In this document: positions 1-13,124 of the stretch, piece after piece
Position numbering within the stretch: the first letter of the stretch is position 1
How the letters are laid out: the number at the start of each line of letters is the position of its first letter
DNA from: Rallus limicola
Taxonomy: Eukaryota; Chordata; Aves; Gruiformes; Rallidae
Assembly (NCBI GenBank): GCA_022605955.1
Contig: JAKCOZ010000032.1
Span: 558,001-622,000, forward strand
Length of the DNA: 64,000 nt
Direction of reading: 5' to 3'
The notes under the pieces: model-generated
Seen by the model: only the letters and a program-made list of their open reading frames with translations
Databases searched by the model: none
What the model was told of the DNA's origin: nothing
Made by a program: the position numbers and the translations under genes

Positions 1-2029
1 TAGGTAGTATACACAAACCAACTTGCAAAGTCAGCTTGAGATGGTCAACTGTAAGCTTCCATTCAGGTCATCAGCACAGGACTACTTCTTGCTCAGCTGT
101 CAACCCTTGTTTTCACAACAATAAATGCAAGTCTACACCAGGAACTATCAAAATATAAATATGGTCTAGTTTGCTTGTGAAACTATAACTATGACTGGCT
201 TCTACTATACATCATTCACATAATACACATGATTCAGGGAGAAGGCAGATTTTTTTAGCTGACAACTTCTAGTTCTAGCCTCTTCTAAATGGTGACTATT
301 ATAAGAAAATCCATTGAGGTATTTTTGATTCATAAAAACCTAACCCCAGTTTCCTTGCATGGTTAAGGTCACAGTACCCTGATCCCTATTTGTCCAGTAA
401 TGAAAAATGAAATAGTTAATAAGCGCTCAGGGGGATGAGGGAGCCTGAGCAATATGAGATCTGTATGTGCGGCAGAGTGAATTTCCAAGCTTTCAAGTGA
501 AAGCTGTCAATGTCCTGAGCAACCTGCCAGCCCCACTAAGCCTCAGCTTTAGTTTGAAACTACACAGCAAAACAGTTGTGCTTCACAGGCATGTTAAAAG
601 ACATGCACTTTCTGTCCCGTCTCAGAAACCCCCTCCAAAATCTCCCTCAAACCTCGTGCCAAGTGACAGTGCCAAAGGACACACGAAGGGGGCTGCTTCA
701 GTGCCAGTCTGGGAGTTGCTAAGTGATAGCTGAACAAGGCTGGCAACAGCAGATAGACAGTGGCCAAGTCACAGACGCTGCTGATACCAATGCAACCCTC
801 AACATGGTGCACAACCATTCTGTAACACAGCTGCATGTGATGCATGTAGCAGCTCTGTCCTACCTCCTTATGCCAAATACACTCACTCTTCAGTGCTTCA
901 GCAGTGCAAAATGGCAATGGACGTGACACTTCCCTGTATTTTGGGCTCTAGTCATGTAACGGAGATGCAGGAGCAGCCATTGGTCATACAAGGCAACAGC
1001 TATTAAATTACTTTCCCATCATCATCCGTTTTCACTTTGTTAGATGCATTCACTACTTCAGGTCACAGTCCCCTGCACATTAGCTTTCACCTACTGTACG
1101 TGTCTGGGCAGCCAAAGCGCTTTGCAGGCCACCTGCTCATGCCAGACATGCAGGCAGCCAAACAGCTTGAGCATGCCCTCTAATCATGTACAGAGATAAC
1201 CTGGAGATGCTGATAGAGGCAGGTGGGAGAACGCTAAAAATGGAAGTCTCTAATAGCTACCCAAATTCATGCGAGCTGTGCATCCCAGAGCTTGTATATT
1301 AGCTGCCTTGGAATTTCAAAAAGGGCTAGAAAGATTCAAATGACTAGTATGCTCCCTTCTGGTGAAAAATGATCTTTAAGAGAAGAAAAATTCACGCTGT
1401 GCTGACCAAAATGCCTTGCCAGTAAGACTTTGTAATAATGTTGCACAATTTTCTCCAGCTGAGAAGAAAACTGTTTGGAAAAGCTTCCAGTCACAGATTT
1501 GAAAACCTCTGCAGGCTCACTCAACCCAAAAGTTCAAAACAGAATTCATGAAAATGCAATCCACACGGCCCCAAAAAATCAAACCTACCTATAGCAAAAT
1601 CCATATCCAATAGCACCAACTTGCACAGTTTAACTAATATACAGCAGGCTTCTCTCTTCACAAATCCACCCAAATCCAGCTCTTTCTCAATAGAACAATA
1701 GAAAAATCATTTGAATTCCTATTCCTCGTAAGAATAAATTGAATAAATTCTCTCCTGACTCAGTAAAATCAGTTCACCTCAATCAAGCCAAGTTTGTTTA
1801 GTGCATATGGAGACAGACTTGTATAAGCTTTTAAGCAAACTTATGCAGATAAGAATGATGGGATGTGACAAAAATATTTTTTGTTACTTATTACAAGCTG
1901 AAAGATGTGCATACAATATTTAATATCTATATTTTATTCTAGATAATATCTAAGAGGTGCTCTCCACAAATGGCTTTTTCCTAATGTCAGAAGAAATTCT
2001 GGCTTCTATAATCTGTTGGGAAATTACTG

Positions 2030-2210
2030 CTTCTAAGCTAATCGATAGGAAAGCTTAAAGTGATAGCACAATTGAAGCAGCGCATATAAAATAAGCAGCG
2101 TGAGCAACAGCAATCTTTGATCAATAACCTGTTAATATGCCATCTATATTAGCCACTTAACCTACAACTGCCATCATCCCACAGGAGACAGAGCAAGAAA
2201 AAAAACTGCT
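2030..2210. promoter_or_regulatory. Candidate conserved noncoding element
   Basis: An AT-rich non-repetitive block carrying an ATCGAT site, a TGATCA site near a 'gttaatat' box, and several short homeodomain-like cores. It has no long reading frame and no repeat signature. This texture is typical of vertebrate conserved noncoding elements, but conservation cannot be measured from one sequence, so this is inference. Confidence 0.2.
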
Positions 2211-2779
2211 AGTGAAATCATCTCAGTTGTTTAAGTGATGAGAACAGCAGAGATTGCTTTGGTAAGTCTAGACAACATCATAGCAACTTCATTTCCTAGA
2301 CATCCAAATCCATTTCTACCTCCCTTGTTGCATTAGAAAGAGGTTTTGGAAATGCAAGTTCAGTGCTGGGGACCCAAAGAGGTTAGAGGTGTAAAATCTG
2401 GTCCTAACAGCTCTTAGTCCTGATGCAGAAAGATCAGTAAGTTGGAGTTTTAGCTGAGTGGCTTGACTTGAACTAGAAGATGTCTTACCCACCTCTGTAA
2501 CAGAAAGTGAACAGAAAGTCATACAGTACCTCATTACCCATGCCATCCTTTAGATTTTAATTTTAGCCAGAAATACCTGAGCAGGAGGTGTTAATAATTC
2601 TTATCCCAAGCAAAAGCAGGAAATCCAAAGACATACAGGACATAAACAGATTTTTAAGGGGAGGAAGAACTCTAGCAACCACCCAATCACATCTGCTTGA
2701 GAGTCTGTGGAATGCTCCCCAGCATTTTCTCTACCAAAGGCAATAAAATGCAGCTGGAACTAAGAGCACCTCTCTTAGA

Positions 2780-2900
2780 AAACGAATTCTTATTTAAAAA
2801 CTGCAAGCAGCGATCAACAAATCACTCTTCTCAATAAATTACTGTAGCGGTTAATTAAAACGTGTCCCTTATGTTCAGTGTTCTTTGGCGTGCCACTTCC
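2780..2900. promoter_or_regulatory. Candidate conserved noncoding element
   Basis: Non-repetitive AT-rich block with 'gcggttaattaaaacg' (a TTAATTAA core, the type bound by paired homeodomains) near 2850, followed by a short GC-richer segment. Assigned only on composition and motif density. Confidence 0.2.
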
Positions 2901-4209
2901 AGAGAGCAGATTTTGTTTTATCTAACAGTACATCCAAGCAAAGTTTGGAAGGTCTGGCAGTAATTTTTTTCTAGACACATTGATCGAAGCTGGCAGGAGC
3001 CTTTCTGGTACACTGCCTGATACATCTATACTATAAAACAGAAGGCACAAGCATTACTTACACTCCAATTTCCGCTAGTGGCTGGTACCTGGAAGGTTTG
3101 TGTTGTGGTTGCTGGTGTGTATCACAACTCAGGCCAGTGTGTCTTTAATCATAACCATTGCCTGCCCGGCTAGGCTAACTCTAGGGCAGGAGTCCCAACA
3201 CATGCTGCCATCGCACCTTCATGCTGTGGCGCTGAGATCTTTTGCTGATAAATATAAAAGCTCTTTCATTTGCAGCAGGTTTCCCTCCACAAGGCACACA
3301 GGCTTGATGAAAGACACCTTCTTGTCCCTTCAATACTCTGAACAGGCTGAACTCTGTAAACTATCAGAAGGAGAAAAATTTTTAAAAATCTATGCGTGCA
3401 ACCAGGACTAAGGAATCTTTTCGGTTTCAAACAGACCAGCTTCTCTTGCAACCCCTTCTTCCTCCCCGTGCTCCTTCCAGACATGGAATCCTGTCCCCAA
3501 GTTAATGTAGACTCCCCTCTCCCACTACTTGAAGGGGGGAAAAGTTGACTCTGCCATTGCCAGCTGCGTGCAAGGGTAAGAGGAACCCATACTGTGCATG
3601 TGAACTAGCCCATGCACAGCCCATGCACACCCTTCCCAAGCAGCGGTGGGCAGGAATGAGCATCTCTTTGCTGCTGGCTGCTCTCACAGCTAGCTTCATT
3701 GCCCCAGTCCTCTGCTCTGGTCAGCTCTAGACTTTGCCCACATCTAAAGCTTGCCCTGCAGCTACATTCATGCAGAATTCCTGACATCATTGAACTTGAG
3801 TTGGTGTGTTGGGAGGAATAGGCTTCTGTAGTGTATCACATTAGAGCTATTTAGTACTGGGTATTTCTATATTTATAACACACCAGCAGAAACTTAAGTG
3901 TTCCAAGGTCCCTGAACTCACTCATCTATCTTCTGGAATTACTTGTCATCCAGGTGTCAACCCCAGGAACACCATTATGACAGTTTGTTAAAATGGGCAA
4001 GTTAAAAGATTCTGCTAAGTCAACACTTGAATGACTTATTAAGTACTCATTTTAATATTTTATTTAAGTTGAATGTGCATGGAAGTGGAGGGCCTGACAA
4101 TAAACAAAGGAGCAATTTGTGGTACAAAAGCACAGCATTTTGCTTCAAAACCAACTTGCAAAATCATGGCAGGCTGTCTCTTCTTCTGAACCAGTTCCAC
4201 CTACAAGTG

Positions 4210-4870
4210 ATTCACAGAATCCCAGAGCATTAGGAGTTGGAAGGGACCTCAAAAGCTCATCTAGTCCAACCCCCCTGCCAGAGCAGGATCACTCAGACAG
4301 GAACATGTCCAGGGGAGTTTGGATGTCTCCAGAGAAGGAGACTCCACAGCCTCTCTGGGCAGCCTGTCCCAGGGCTTCGTCACCCTCACAGTGAAAAAGT
4401 TTCTCCTTATATCCCCATGGAACTTCCTCTGCTCCAGCTCACACCCCTTGCCCCTTGTCTTATTGCTGCCATCACTAAGAAGAGCATGGCTCTGTCCTCC
4501 TGACTCTCACCTTTTACATATTTATAAACATTAATAAGGTCATCCTTCAGTCTCCTTCAAGCTAAAGAGGCCCAGCTCCCTCAGCCTGTCCTCATAAGGA
4601 AGGTGTACTACTCCATCCATCGCCTTGGTGGCCCTGTGCTGGACTCTTTCAAGGAGTTCCTTCTTGAGCTGAGGGGCCCAGAGCTGGACACAATATTTCA
4701 GGTGTGGTCTCACCAGGGCAGAGCAGAGCGGGAGAAGGACCAAACCTGTTCTACTAACCACCGCCTTCTAATACACCCCAGGATGCCATCAGCCTTCTTA
4801 GTCACATTGCTGGCTCATGATCATCCTGCATCCACCAGGAACCCCAGGTCCACACTCACACTTCCACACA
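4210..4870 (-). mobile_element. CR1 LINE, 5'-truncated, minus strand
   Basis: Read on the minus strand this is the 3' part of a CR1 retrotransposon. The 3' end is at the left ('cacagaatcccagagc', then the 'gttggaagggacctca' block). The body continues to about 4870 through the 'ctcaggtcc'-like internal region. The minus strand between about 4761 and 4540 encodes a piece of the CR1 ORF2 C-terminus, including '[17 protein letters not shown]' and '[13 protein letters not shown]', which then falls out of frame. It belongs to the same sequence type as the copies at 13.1 and 62.0 kb, sharing 'ctagtccaacccccctgcc' with the 13.1 kb copy. It is an inactive fragment. Confidence 0.93.
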
Positions 4871-7043
4871 TTCACATATTCTACTGAGGATCAGACAAAA
4901 CATATGACACCTCTGATTCAGACGCTTTTGTCTTACACCATTATTTCATTTGCAGATAGTTTGTAAATACTCAGGTGGCCTCTACTCTGAACAGACATGC
5001 TTTCTGGTGCACTAGGCTTTCTAGCAACAATCCTCTTGCTGCTTCAGCTATCACCAGAGAGGATTTTTCACCTAGGGCTCTCAGCACTCAGTTGCTTGCC
5101 ACTGCCTCCCTTTGGGAAGGCATCACTTTTGTGGCAGAGCTGTCTGGAAGGGGAATTCTTGGTTAGGAAAAAAAGTTGGGTTAGCCAAAGGGAACAGTGT
5201 GACAAGTCCATGGGATTTGGAGAAGGCAGTAGATGAGATGTCCTCTCAGGGCTGACATTGTCTCTTACCATGCAAGCCCCTCAGCACATAGTAGAGGGTG
5301 GATGTTTCTAACTATGTTTGGGCCCTTCTTTCACATCAGACACTACTGCAAGCCAGCCACCAAAATGCCAGCACAATGGCAGAAACAGATAAGGGCTCTT
5401 AAGCAGATCTACCTACGCATCTCTCCGAAACAGCAAGCACTCCCTGTGACTCCAAAAGAGCTTATAAAACTCTAGAGGAGTTAGGAATAATTAAAGGCAT
5501 TTTATGAGGCAGAACCCAGCATGAGTCACACTAAGAAATAAAAGGGGTGTGGAAACAAATCTCTTCCCTGTCCATCATGTCCTTGCAGTCAGGCTTGATC
5601 CAATCTGGGTGGTGATTAACAGTTCATCACAAGTTCCCAAGGACAAGTCATCTTTTGTCCATCTCTTCCAAGACTGGTTTTACTCTTGTTTACCTTTGTG
5701 CACCATGACCTCAGTATCTAACAGGCTGCTGGCTGAGTCTCCCTGACCTACCCTGAACTCCAGCAGCTTCTCCCACTCGCCCACCAAAAGCTGTTCTTGA
5801 AGGAAGAACAATTTCCTCCTTTCAGAGGTCCCAGTGAGCTGAAAGTGCAGCAGCTGAACAAGGAAATCAGACAGGTATTTTCTCCCCTACAAAGGGATGT
5901 AACACACAGAGAAATTACAGAGCAAACAAGCCAAAAAGTCACTATCCATCACACACACAACCAGCGCAAAGTCCAAGTCTTTAATATTACCAGTGAGCGA
6001 TTCCAGTTCATGCATTGCTGTATGGCAGCACAGACAGGAACTAAAACTTAATTTAAGAAGTTCCTAACAGAAACAGTATTTTCATCAAAACACCTCAGGT
6101 TAAATTCTGTGTTTTTAAATATAGAAGCAAGTAAGATTATCATTGCCATTTAGAGAGAAGTAGAAGGAAACAGGGACACCACCACAGAGGTAACAACTAA
6201 AGACAAAGCAACTGAAATAATGACATCAAAAAAGCCACACATGAGCATGTACATCTGATGGAAGTAGGAAGGATAGAGAGAATGTCTTTCTATCCTCCAC
6301 GTCTGTAATAAAACAAGTGGTTACACGCACAAGTCCCTTCGATCGCTACTTAACTGATGCAGGGTGATGATGCGGCTGACCCATCTAGTTGTGCTTGGCT
6401 TGCTCCTGATGTCAAGTCAAAAGTGGTGGCATTTCAAAAGAAGGCACTGGAAACGCCCGTGCACCTCCTGACTTCCATGTTTAGATGGGCAAGGATGGCA
6501 GTGTTGCGGCTCTGCCTCCACGTTTGTACTACAACCTTTAAAAGTGCAAACTACGGTGAAAGTCAGCAGATCCTTCTGTCAGTGTAACCGCTTTCGACAG
6601 TATGGGTATTCAGCCAGTGTGCACGTTACCTCCTCACACACAGATGGCTTCATGGTTTCTGCCTTCCTGTTCCAGCCTATGGTTCATGAAGAGACCCGCT
6701 TTCCTTTTAAGTATTGATGAAGCGCTGTGCCCACCGAATGAAAGTCAATTTTCTTCGCTGCGTTAGCTGGGGCCTTGGCAAGCCAACTAGTACAAGACTT
6801 TGCAACTCCTACCAATACTGTTTAGCACTGTTCTAGGAAGAGTTCTGGTGCCCCTGGTTTCCGTCTCTCAAGCTTTCTTCTTCCAAAATAGATTATATTT
6901 GTTTGAGAGCTTTCTGGTGAGCTGGCAAAAACCAACTTGCAAAAATAGTTTCCCCCCAAGGGCACGATCCACTCTGATATGCTTTCTGTTTAGAAAAAAG
7001 TAAGGAGCATTTCAGAACTGACACTGACTTCTAAAGCTTTGGG

Positions 7044-7125
7044 TTGTTTTTTTTTTAAAGTGAAGTGGGTTGGGTTTTTTTTGCCAGTGAAGGGTTTTTT
7101 TTTCTGCCAGTGAAGGCAAAGATTT
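7044..7125. repeat. T-run / 'gccagtgaagg' imperfect tandem repeat
   Basis: Poly-T runs of 8-9 bases alternate with a 'gccagtgaagg' unit at 7083 and again at 7106 (period 23); a diverged unit precedes them. The 20-base segment 7106-7125 recurs at 7671-7690 with one mismatch. This is probably replication slippage plus a short local duplication. Confidence 0.6.
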
Positions 7126-9329
7126 CAGCTTGATATTCCTTAGTTTGAAATCATTTGCCTCAGAATGTACAAGAACTCATTATTTAAACGAACAAGAGTG
7201 TAATGTGACCCAAGTATACACATACCTCCTAAACCAACAGCAGAATACTTTAATCCTGAAGAAGCAAGGTACCAGGGACAAAGATAGGAATTACAGAGTT
7301 TTTAGGAATCCAGAAGGAGAAGAAACAAGACAATTAACAGGTTAAGTTTTAGGACAATTTACAGAAGATTTGACTGACTGAAAGCAGTGTAAGTGTACCC
7401 CACTTTCTGCCCTTTCCATGACCCTACCAGACCAGATTACAGATAATTGGAAGAAAGGATAAACCATTCCCATTTTCAAGCACGGTGCTTCTCTAAAATG
7501 AAGAAACTCTTTTCCTATATTTTCAACAGTGCCTATGCGTGAGTGAAACAAAATCAAAGAGATCTTCAAGGAGTCTGTGGGCATCCTTGGGGAGCAAGGT
7601 CCCATCACAGTACCTCCTGACCTCAGAATCCTAGCTAGCACACCACAGTACAGTGCCCTCAGGCTTTCATGCCAGTGAAGTCAAAGATTTGCATGCTGCT
7701 TTTCCATGCATTTAATCCTCAGCTCGCCATTTCCCAAAGGAAGGTTGCGTGGCTGCTATAGCTGGAATTGACCTGAGCTGTGATTCACCCTGTGATGATG
7801 GGATGTCTGAAGAAAACTCTTCCCATGGTGGTCTTCCCCCGCTATGATAATCTCCCACTTTTCATTTCCCTCATGTCACTGGAACTCAAGAGCAGAGAGT
7901 TGCAATGTTTAGAAGTCAAGGAAGGGAAATGATCATTCGATCTATCAGGCTACAGTCTTTCACCTAGGATGCACTTCAGTGCACCTGGAAGCCTGGAATA
8001 GTTGTTGAGTTACAGCACAAGCAAACCTGAATGCAGTGTTAATCACTAATTTATAGTCACCCGGGCCCTATAGGTACCTTATAGGTACCATAAAGATGAT
8101 CGAGTACCTTTGTTGTGGTCAAGGTGTTTCTTTATTTCAAACAATTCTCTAATTACTTGTGGCTGGTGTAAGTATGACTGGAGGGCAATTAAGATACCAG
8201 CTAGCTCCAGTGTCCATGAAAGTTTAATGATTAGACAGATACAGTATGTTCTTACTTTCATCTGCTCGATGTACCCAATGCAGCTCAGCTGCTGCTAAGG
8301 ACAAAGCCCTAACAGACCTTTCATTGAGAGCATGTTTTCCAGCTAACCAATACCTGCCTGAACTTAAATGTTCACAGCCTAGAAAAGCAGTCATTAAATT
8401 GTATTTGTTTAGGGAAGATTTTCCAAGATGCCAGAGAATGAATGCCCTCTCCTTCCTCTGAGTTTTTCCCTGAATAACTTGTGAATAATCTTTTAGTCAT
8501 TGGTGCATTGAAATATTGAGCCATGACCAAAAGAAGACTTCGGGGAGGGGAGCAGGATCAAACTAGACTCATCTCTCTTTAATGAGAGAAGTTTATGGTC
8601 ATTTCTTGTAGTTTTCCAGTGAGAAAGAACAGAGTTCTTGGATAAGGTGAGAAGCAATCAGAAAAGTCAGCAAAACACCCACACTTTCTCCTAGCTACCG
8701 TGTCAGTCATTCTCTGCTAGGAAATCCTACGTTTCTCAGTGCTATCGGTTAGCAAAAGAAACCAAGTTGTTCATTATTTAACATCACTGGGTTGCTGACA
8801 TTTCCTCTTTGCCAAAGTAGGAAAAAGGTTTCCCAATTCCAAAATACTTATACACCCCAAGCACATGGCTATATTCAAGAACAACAGAGCCCTAGAGAGA
8901 TCTTGGCTTTAAAACATCATCAGCAAGTTAAGATACCAATTAAAAAAAAAAGATGAAAAAAAATCCCAATACCTTGTTCATCAATCACATAATAGACTTG
9001 GCCCTCTCCAGCAGACTTTCCTTACATCAGCTTCTGCATTCCATACATTTAAATAGAAGTCTTCTCAGTTGGAATGCTACTGCTGGACTATTTTTTTTTT
9101 CCTGAAGAGTACATGTCTGACCCAAAACTATTCTTTCTGATGGATGTATTTTTCAGAGAACCAAAGCCATGAACATGTATGTACCCAAACCTGCATGAGG
9201 ACACAACGGATGGACTAACAAGTTAGGAGGACTATTAGCTGTCTGCAATCCTCCCTTCTCCCCCCTATTTTGCTGTCCCGTGTGCAATCGAAGTCCTTTA
9301 TGTAATGTAATGGAGCTTCCCTCCCCCTC

Positions 9330-9480
9330 ACCCCCACCACGTTTCAGAGTCTGTCAGCTGACATGCCTATTAGCACAGAATGATTAATCATTCAAATGTC
9401 AGGAAACAGTATAATGTATAACCATGCGTGTGCAACATCACCTCTGAAACGTACTGGATGTCACCTAAAATACAGAGGTA
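9330..9480. promoter_or_regulatory. Candidate conserved noncoding element
   Basis: Non-repetitive block containing a CAGCTG E-box near 9355 and the 12-bp palindrome 'atgattaatcat' at about 9381-9392, a shape bound by homeodomain dimers, followed by 'cattcaaatgtca'. There is no coding frame. The motif clustering suggests a regulatory element; this is inference from texture alone. Confidence 0.28.
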
Positions 9481-10784
9481 GCATCACAAAAGGAAACAGA
9501 ATAACACGATGACAAAGGATGCAGCAGTTAATGCTAAGCAGCCTGCCCTTTGCCCTACTTTTCATTCACAGTTCCCATTTAGCTTTTCAGACAAAAAGAA
9601 ATTGGAGAAGAAAATAAAAAAAAAGACATCCTGAAAAACATCACTTTAAGTCTTTGAAGCTCTGTCAAGTCAATGCCTAATGCAAACTCCATCATACAGG
9701 ACTACATCCTATCAGGACATCCTGCTCTATATGGAAGGCTGGAAGAGGGACTTACTGTTGATCCCCATGTCAGAAAATACACAGCTGAGTGAAGGCTCCA
9801 CTAAGGTGCATTGAGAAGTTTCTCTGACAATCAAAACACAGTTGTGCTGGAAGCACTGTGCAGGAGACTACAGTCTACACAGCCTGCCTACAAGGTAATG
9901 AGAGCCTGCCAGTGAACCCAACTCCCCGTGCAACTCGTCCCTGTGCTCCATCCCTGTGGTCTGGTTTGGAAATTCTTTGTATTCCCTGAATTGCCTCGCT
10001 GCTTGAGCTACTCAGAGGTACAGAGTTAACAAAACTCAAATATGAGATCACGCAGCTCTGTGTCTTTATGAGGGGAGGGGAGGGAGAAGCAGAACGAAGG
10101 AAGGATGGATAATGCTGTTGCCTTACTGTGGGGCCTTCTCAAAGCTATTGATTTTCTGTCATAGCTTTTTCCTGAAATCACAGCATGGCCTTCTGGCTGA
10201 CTGAGATGCATTTTTGTGTACACATACTCCCCAGTGTCTCTATATTATCACATTATCCTCACATGCCAATTCTCAGCATCTCTGTCACTACTAGAAGCTG
10301 ACACACAGGTTTCCTTCATAAAAACATAAAGCTGCAGAAATTTCCAGTCCAGCTTAAACTAAATCCATTGTTGCTGATTCATATTCATAGTACCTTGTTC
10401 CCAGCATCAGAATTTTCCCTCGCCTTGTTTCTCTCCCTTTGAGGGAAAATGGTGTTTGTTGAGAATCTGTGCTAAGGCTCTAATTAACATGTATAGCACT
10501 GAGCAAAAAGCACACCAAAAAACAGGCCCATTTTAAGCCTGTTTTTCTAATGATATTGCATTCAAGACATGCTCCCTCTGTTGTGTAGGCCCACGCAGTC
10601 ACTTAGGGCATACTGCCTGCTTCAATTGCTGGCTGTTTCCCAAGCCTTCACTCCCTTCTGTCTTATTCTACACACATGGAGACAACAAATGAGCCATTTC
10701 CACCATTGAGGAGCTCCTTGCTGAGTCAAAAGAATGAAGGCTAGTTAGAGAGGAAAATACTCCCGAGACACAGGTGTGCAAGTG

Positions 10785-11260
10785 ACATCATAATTAGTCA
10801 GAATAGATGGCCTGCAAATTGCACGGCATTTGTAATTAACAGTGCTCTATAATGAAGACCACTCTGTGTGTGATTACAACCTAATAATGCTTCATAGCTG
10901 CGTGCACAAAGCTTTATTTTAACTGAGAAAATGTAGATCAAATATTCGCATAAGTAATCGACCCTACAGGGTAAAGATTCCTGAGTCACAGATGAAACTG
11001 TGGGTTATTTAAATACCAATCAAATTAAATTTGTTCTTAAACACTTGTTTTACACAGGAATTTTCATCAGGCTAATGGCAGCTGCAATAAAAAATCTTTC
11101 TGTTGATTTAAAATCAGTACAGGGAGCATTGGATTTCTATAACAATACAATGGCAATAATAATAAACAACGCAAACCATCAACTCACCGAAGGTGAATTT
11201 CAAATCCAGTGAATGGTTTTACCATTCAGTTGGTTTTCAAGTAAAAGAAATCAAGGCATA
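10785..11260. promoter_or_regulatory. Candidate conserved noncoding element (largest island)
   Basis: About 475 bp of unique AT-rich DNA with repeated homeodomain-type cores ('cataattagtcag', 'tgtaattaacag', 'caatcaaattaaat') and an interrupted AATAAT tract. No repeat family is recognisable. A 70-codon frame (11000-11212, plus strand) lies inside it but has no recognisable domain. Of the AT-rich islands in the window this is the longest and the most likely to be a conserved enhancer-type element, pending alignment. Confidence 0.3.
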
Positions 11261-11488
11261 CTAATTTTTCACAACCCAGTCAGATAAATTTGCTGCTTAA
11301 ATGATTCACTCAGAATGCTATCAAAATTACCACTGTTTAGCAATGACCAGCCTAATGTCTGATACATGCAAATCCAAACCATGACGTGTACCAGACGTAT
11401 GCACCCACCTCTCTCTGGACATCTGATGTTCCAGGAAACATCTCTTGTTTACAAGGAATGAGCTAATTCATCATTATTCTCCACTTAC

Positions 11489-11585
11489 CTCTGTGGACTT
11501 CTATCTTTTCTGCGTGTTGCTCCATTGGAGGGTTCATTGGAAGCCACATCTCTGATAGTCTGCATCAGCTGCTCTCATTCTGCCC
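11489..11585 (-). other. Candidate exon, minus strand (97 bp)
   Basis: On the minus strand a pyrimidine-rich tract ending 'cacctgttccag' precedes 97 bp that end in 'cacagag' directly before 'gtaagtgg', a near-consensus donor. An ATG at 11565-11563 opens a frame of 25 codons (starting MQTIRDVASNEPSNG) that stays open to the donor and leaves it in phase 2. The ATG has a weak context (C at -3), and the other two frames contain stops. I do not recognise the peptide. It could be a first coding exon, a noncoding exon, or a chance pseudo-exon, which are common in vertebrate introns. Confidence 0.22.
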
Positions 11586-13124
11586 CTGGAACAGGTGAAA
11601 ACCAGCAACAGTCAAGCCAGCAGCACTAAGATGGTCATTTTTACCTAGCACCACACTATTAAACACACTATGCACCTTCCAAAAATTTCTAGAACACATC
11701 CTATTTAGTACATCTCCTCATTCCCATACCACCAATTCCCTCCCCTGAGAATCCAGTGCATCAGTATTGACCAGCTTGGCTCCCAGTTTTGACCTGCTGA
11801 GGTCTACTTGTGCTGGGCTGGGGTGACACCAGGTACTGGTGCTCTATATGATTGGGGGTTTCTGTAATTACTGTACAGCAAACTGAGGGTTGAATTCCGC
11901 TCCAGGCTTTTGGTTCATACCCTGGTTTCTGTTCTCACATGCAGACTTAGAGACTGTATCTTGTTTCCAGCCCACTCCTATCCACTAATCTGGCCCAGAT
12001 AATCAGCTTATCCATTTATTCCTACTCATTATCTCAGGAAAGTCCAAGTGTGGGTTTTTTTCTGCTGATGTTGTGGGTGGCTCTGTCACCTTAGTTACTT
12101 TTTTTGCATAATGCTTAATAGGAATAAGACCAAAAAAACCCTTTCACTTTACAATAGTCCCTTATTTTCCAACAGAAAAATGAAATGTCAGGAAATTCAG
12201 TCCTGACAATATTAACAACATAATCTTACAATTAAAGAGATTAATTTACAAGTAACTTTCAGAAGTAACACCCAATGTGTGCAAAATCATAAATAAGTTA
12301 TTTTCCTCTCACTTCAAACAAATGTGATTTTTTTTCTGTTTCAGTGAAACAATTCACAGAAATAAAAGCAGCAAATCTTGCAGTGAGAAGGGAATTGGAA
12401 CACCTTATTTAAAGTTATAAAATACTTTTAGCAAAACCACTACCAACTCTGAACTTTTAATTTTCTAATCACTATTGTTTTCTTCATAGTGTCATATGAT
12501 GGCTAGCATCCTGTTTCACATAAGCAAAAAAGAAAGAGGTTCCTCAAAACAACCCTCTCCTCTTGCTTTGCAAAGTTGATTTTGGCCTTCAGAGCTACTT
12601 TCAGATCTGTAGTGTCTTGAAGCCAGCAACTAACCTCTATTCCTTAGAAAACAACAGATTTAGTGAATATTTTCCAGCAGGAATCTTCTCCTGTATCTCC
12701 AGTGCTTTACAGGTTGATGCCTATACAAATTGATAAAGAAAAATCTCAGTGAGTATTAGGAAAAATAAGATTGGAAAATATGACAATTTTTTCTAGTGAA
12801 TCTTGGATATCAAAGCAATGTTTCTTTGTTAAAAGGCAGCTTGCTGATCAGTCAGTGCTCTATTTAAGAACATGAACATCTAGCTTTGTCTTCTCTTTTT
12901 CAAAAATGAACCCTGTTTCCCCAGGAAAACATGCTATTGGGACTTCACATTCAGCATTCTGGTGCACCAATTCCAGATTAAACCTGACTCATATTTCTGG
13001 AGTGAACAAATGACTGAAGATCAACAACAGTCATGACAATCTGTTAGTCAAACATATTTCACACAGAATTCAACTCACTTTGGAAGACTTAAGCCTGAAA
13101 TCATATATATCAATTTGCTAATTT
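11586..13124. other. Unique AT-rich DNA
   Basis: No gene and no recognised repeat. The stretch between about 12050 and 12800 is AT-rich with several T-runs and short reading frames only. Confidence 0.6.

Larger units (their letters stand above)
1..4209. other. Unique AT-rich DNA without a recognisable gene
   Basis: No coding frame here matches a family I know; the open frames are short and overlap in several frames. No transposon was recognised. Two AT-rich blocks with regulatory-element-like character lie at about 2030-2210 and 2780-2900 and are listed separately. Confidence 0.6.
4871..11488. other. Unique DNA, no gene supported
   Basis: About 6.6 kb with no convincing coding exon and no recognised transposon. 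It holds short T-rich stretches around 7040-7105 and AT-rich islands listed separately. A purine-rich tract with runs of G lies near 10070-10090. Two intervals bounded by usable minus-strand splice signals, 8256-8294 (39 bp) and 9756-9823 (68 bp), were seen but are too weak to call as exons. Confidence 0.55.

Noticed and set aside
2316..2546. 76-codon minus-strand frame following a 'ttctgttacag' acceptor-like site
   Set aside because: Weak downstream donor (GTAGAA), no polyadenylation signal nearby, no recognised domain.
8256..8294. 39-bp minus-strand interval with splice-like ends, open in one frame
   Set aside because: Donor is only fair (GTAAGA), and joining to the 11.5 kb candidate exon meets an immediate stop.
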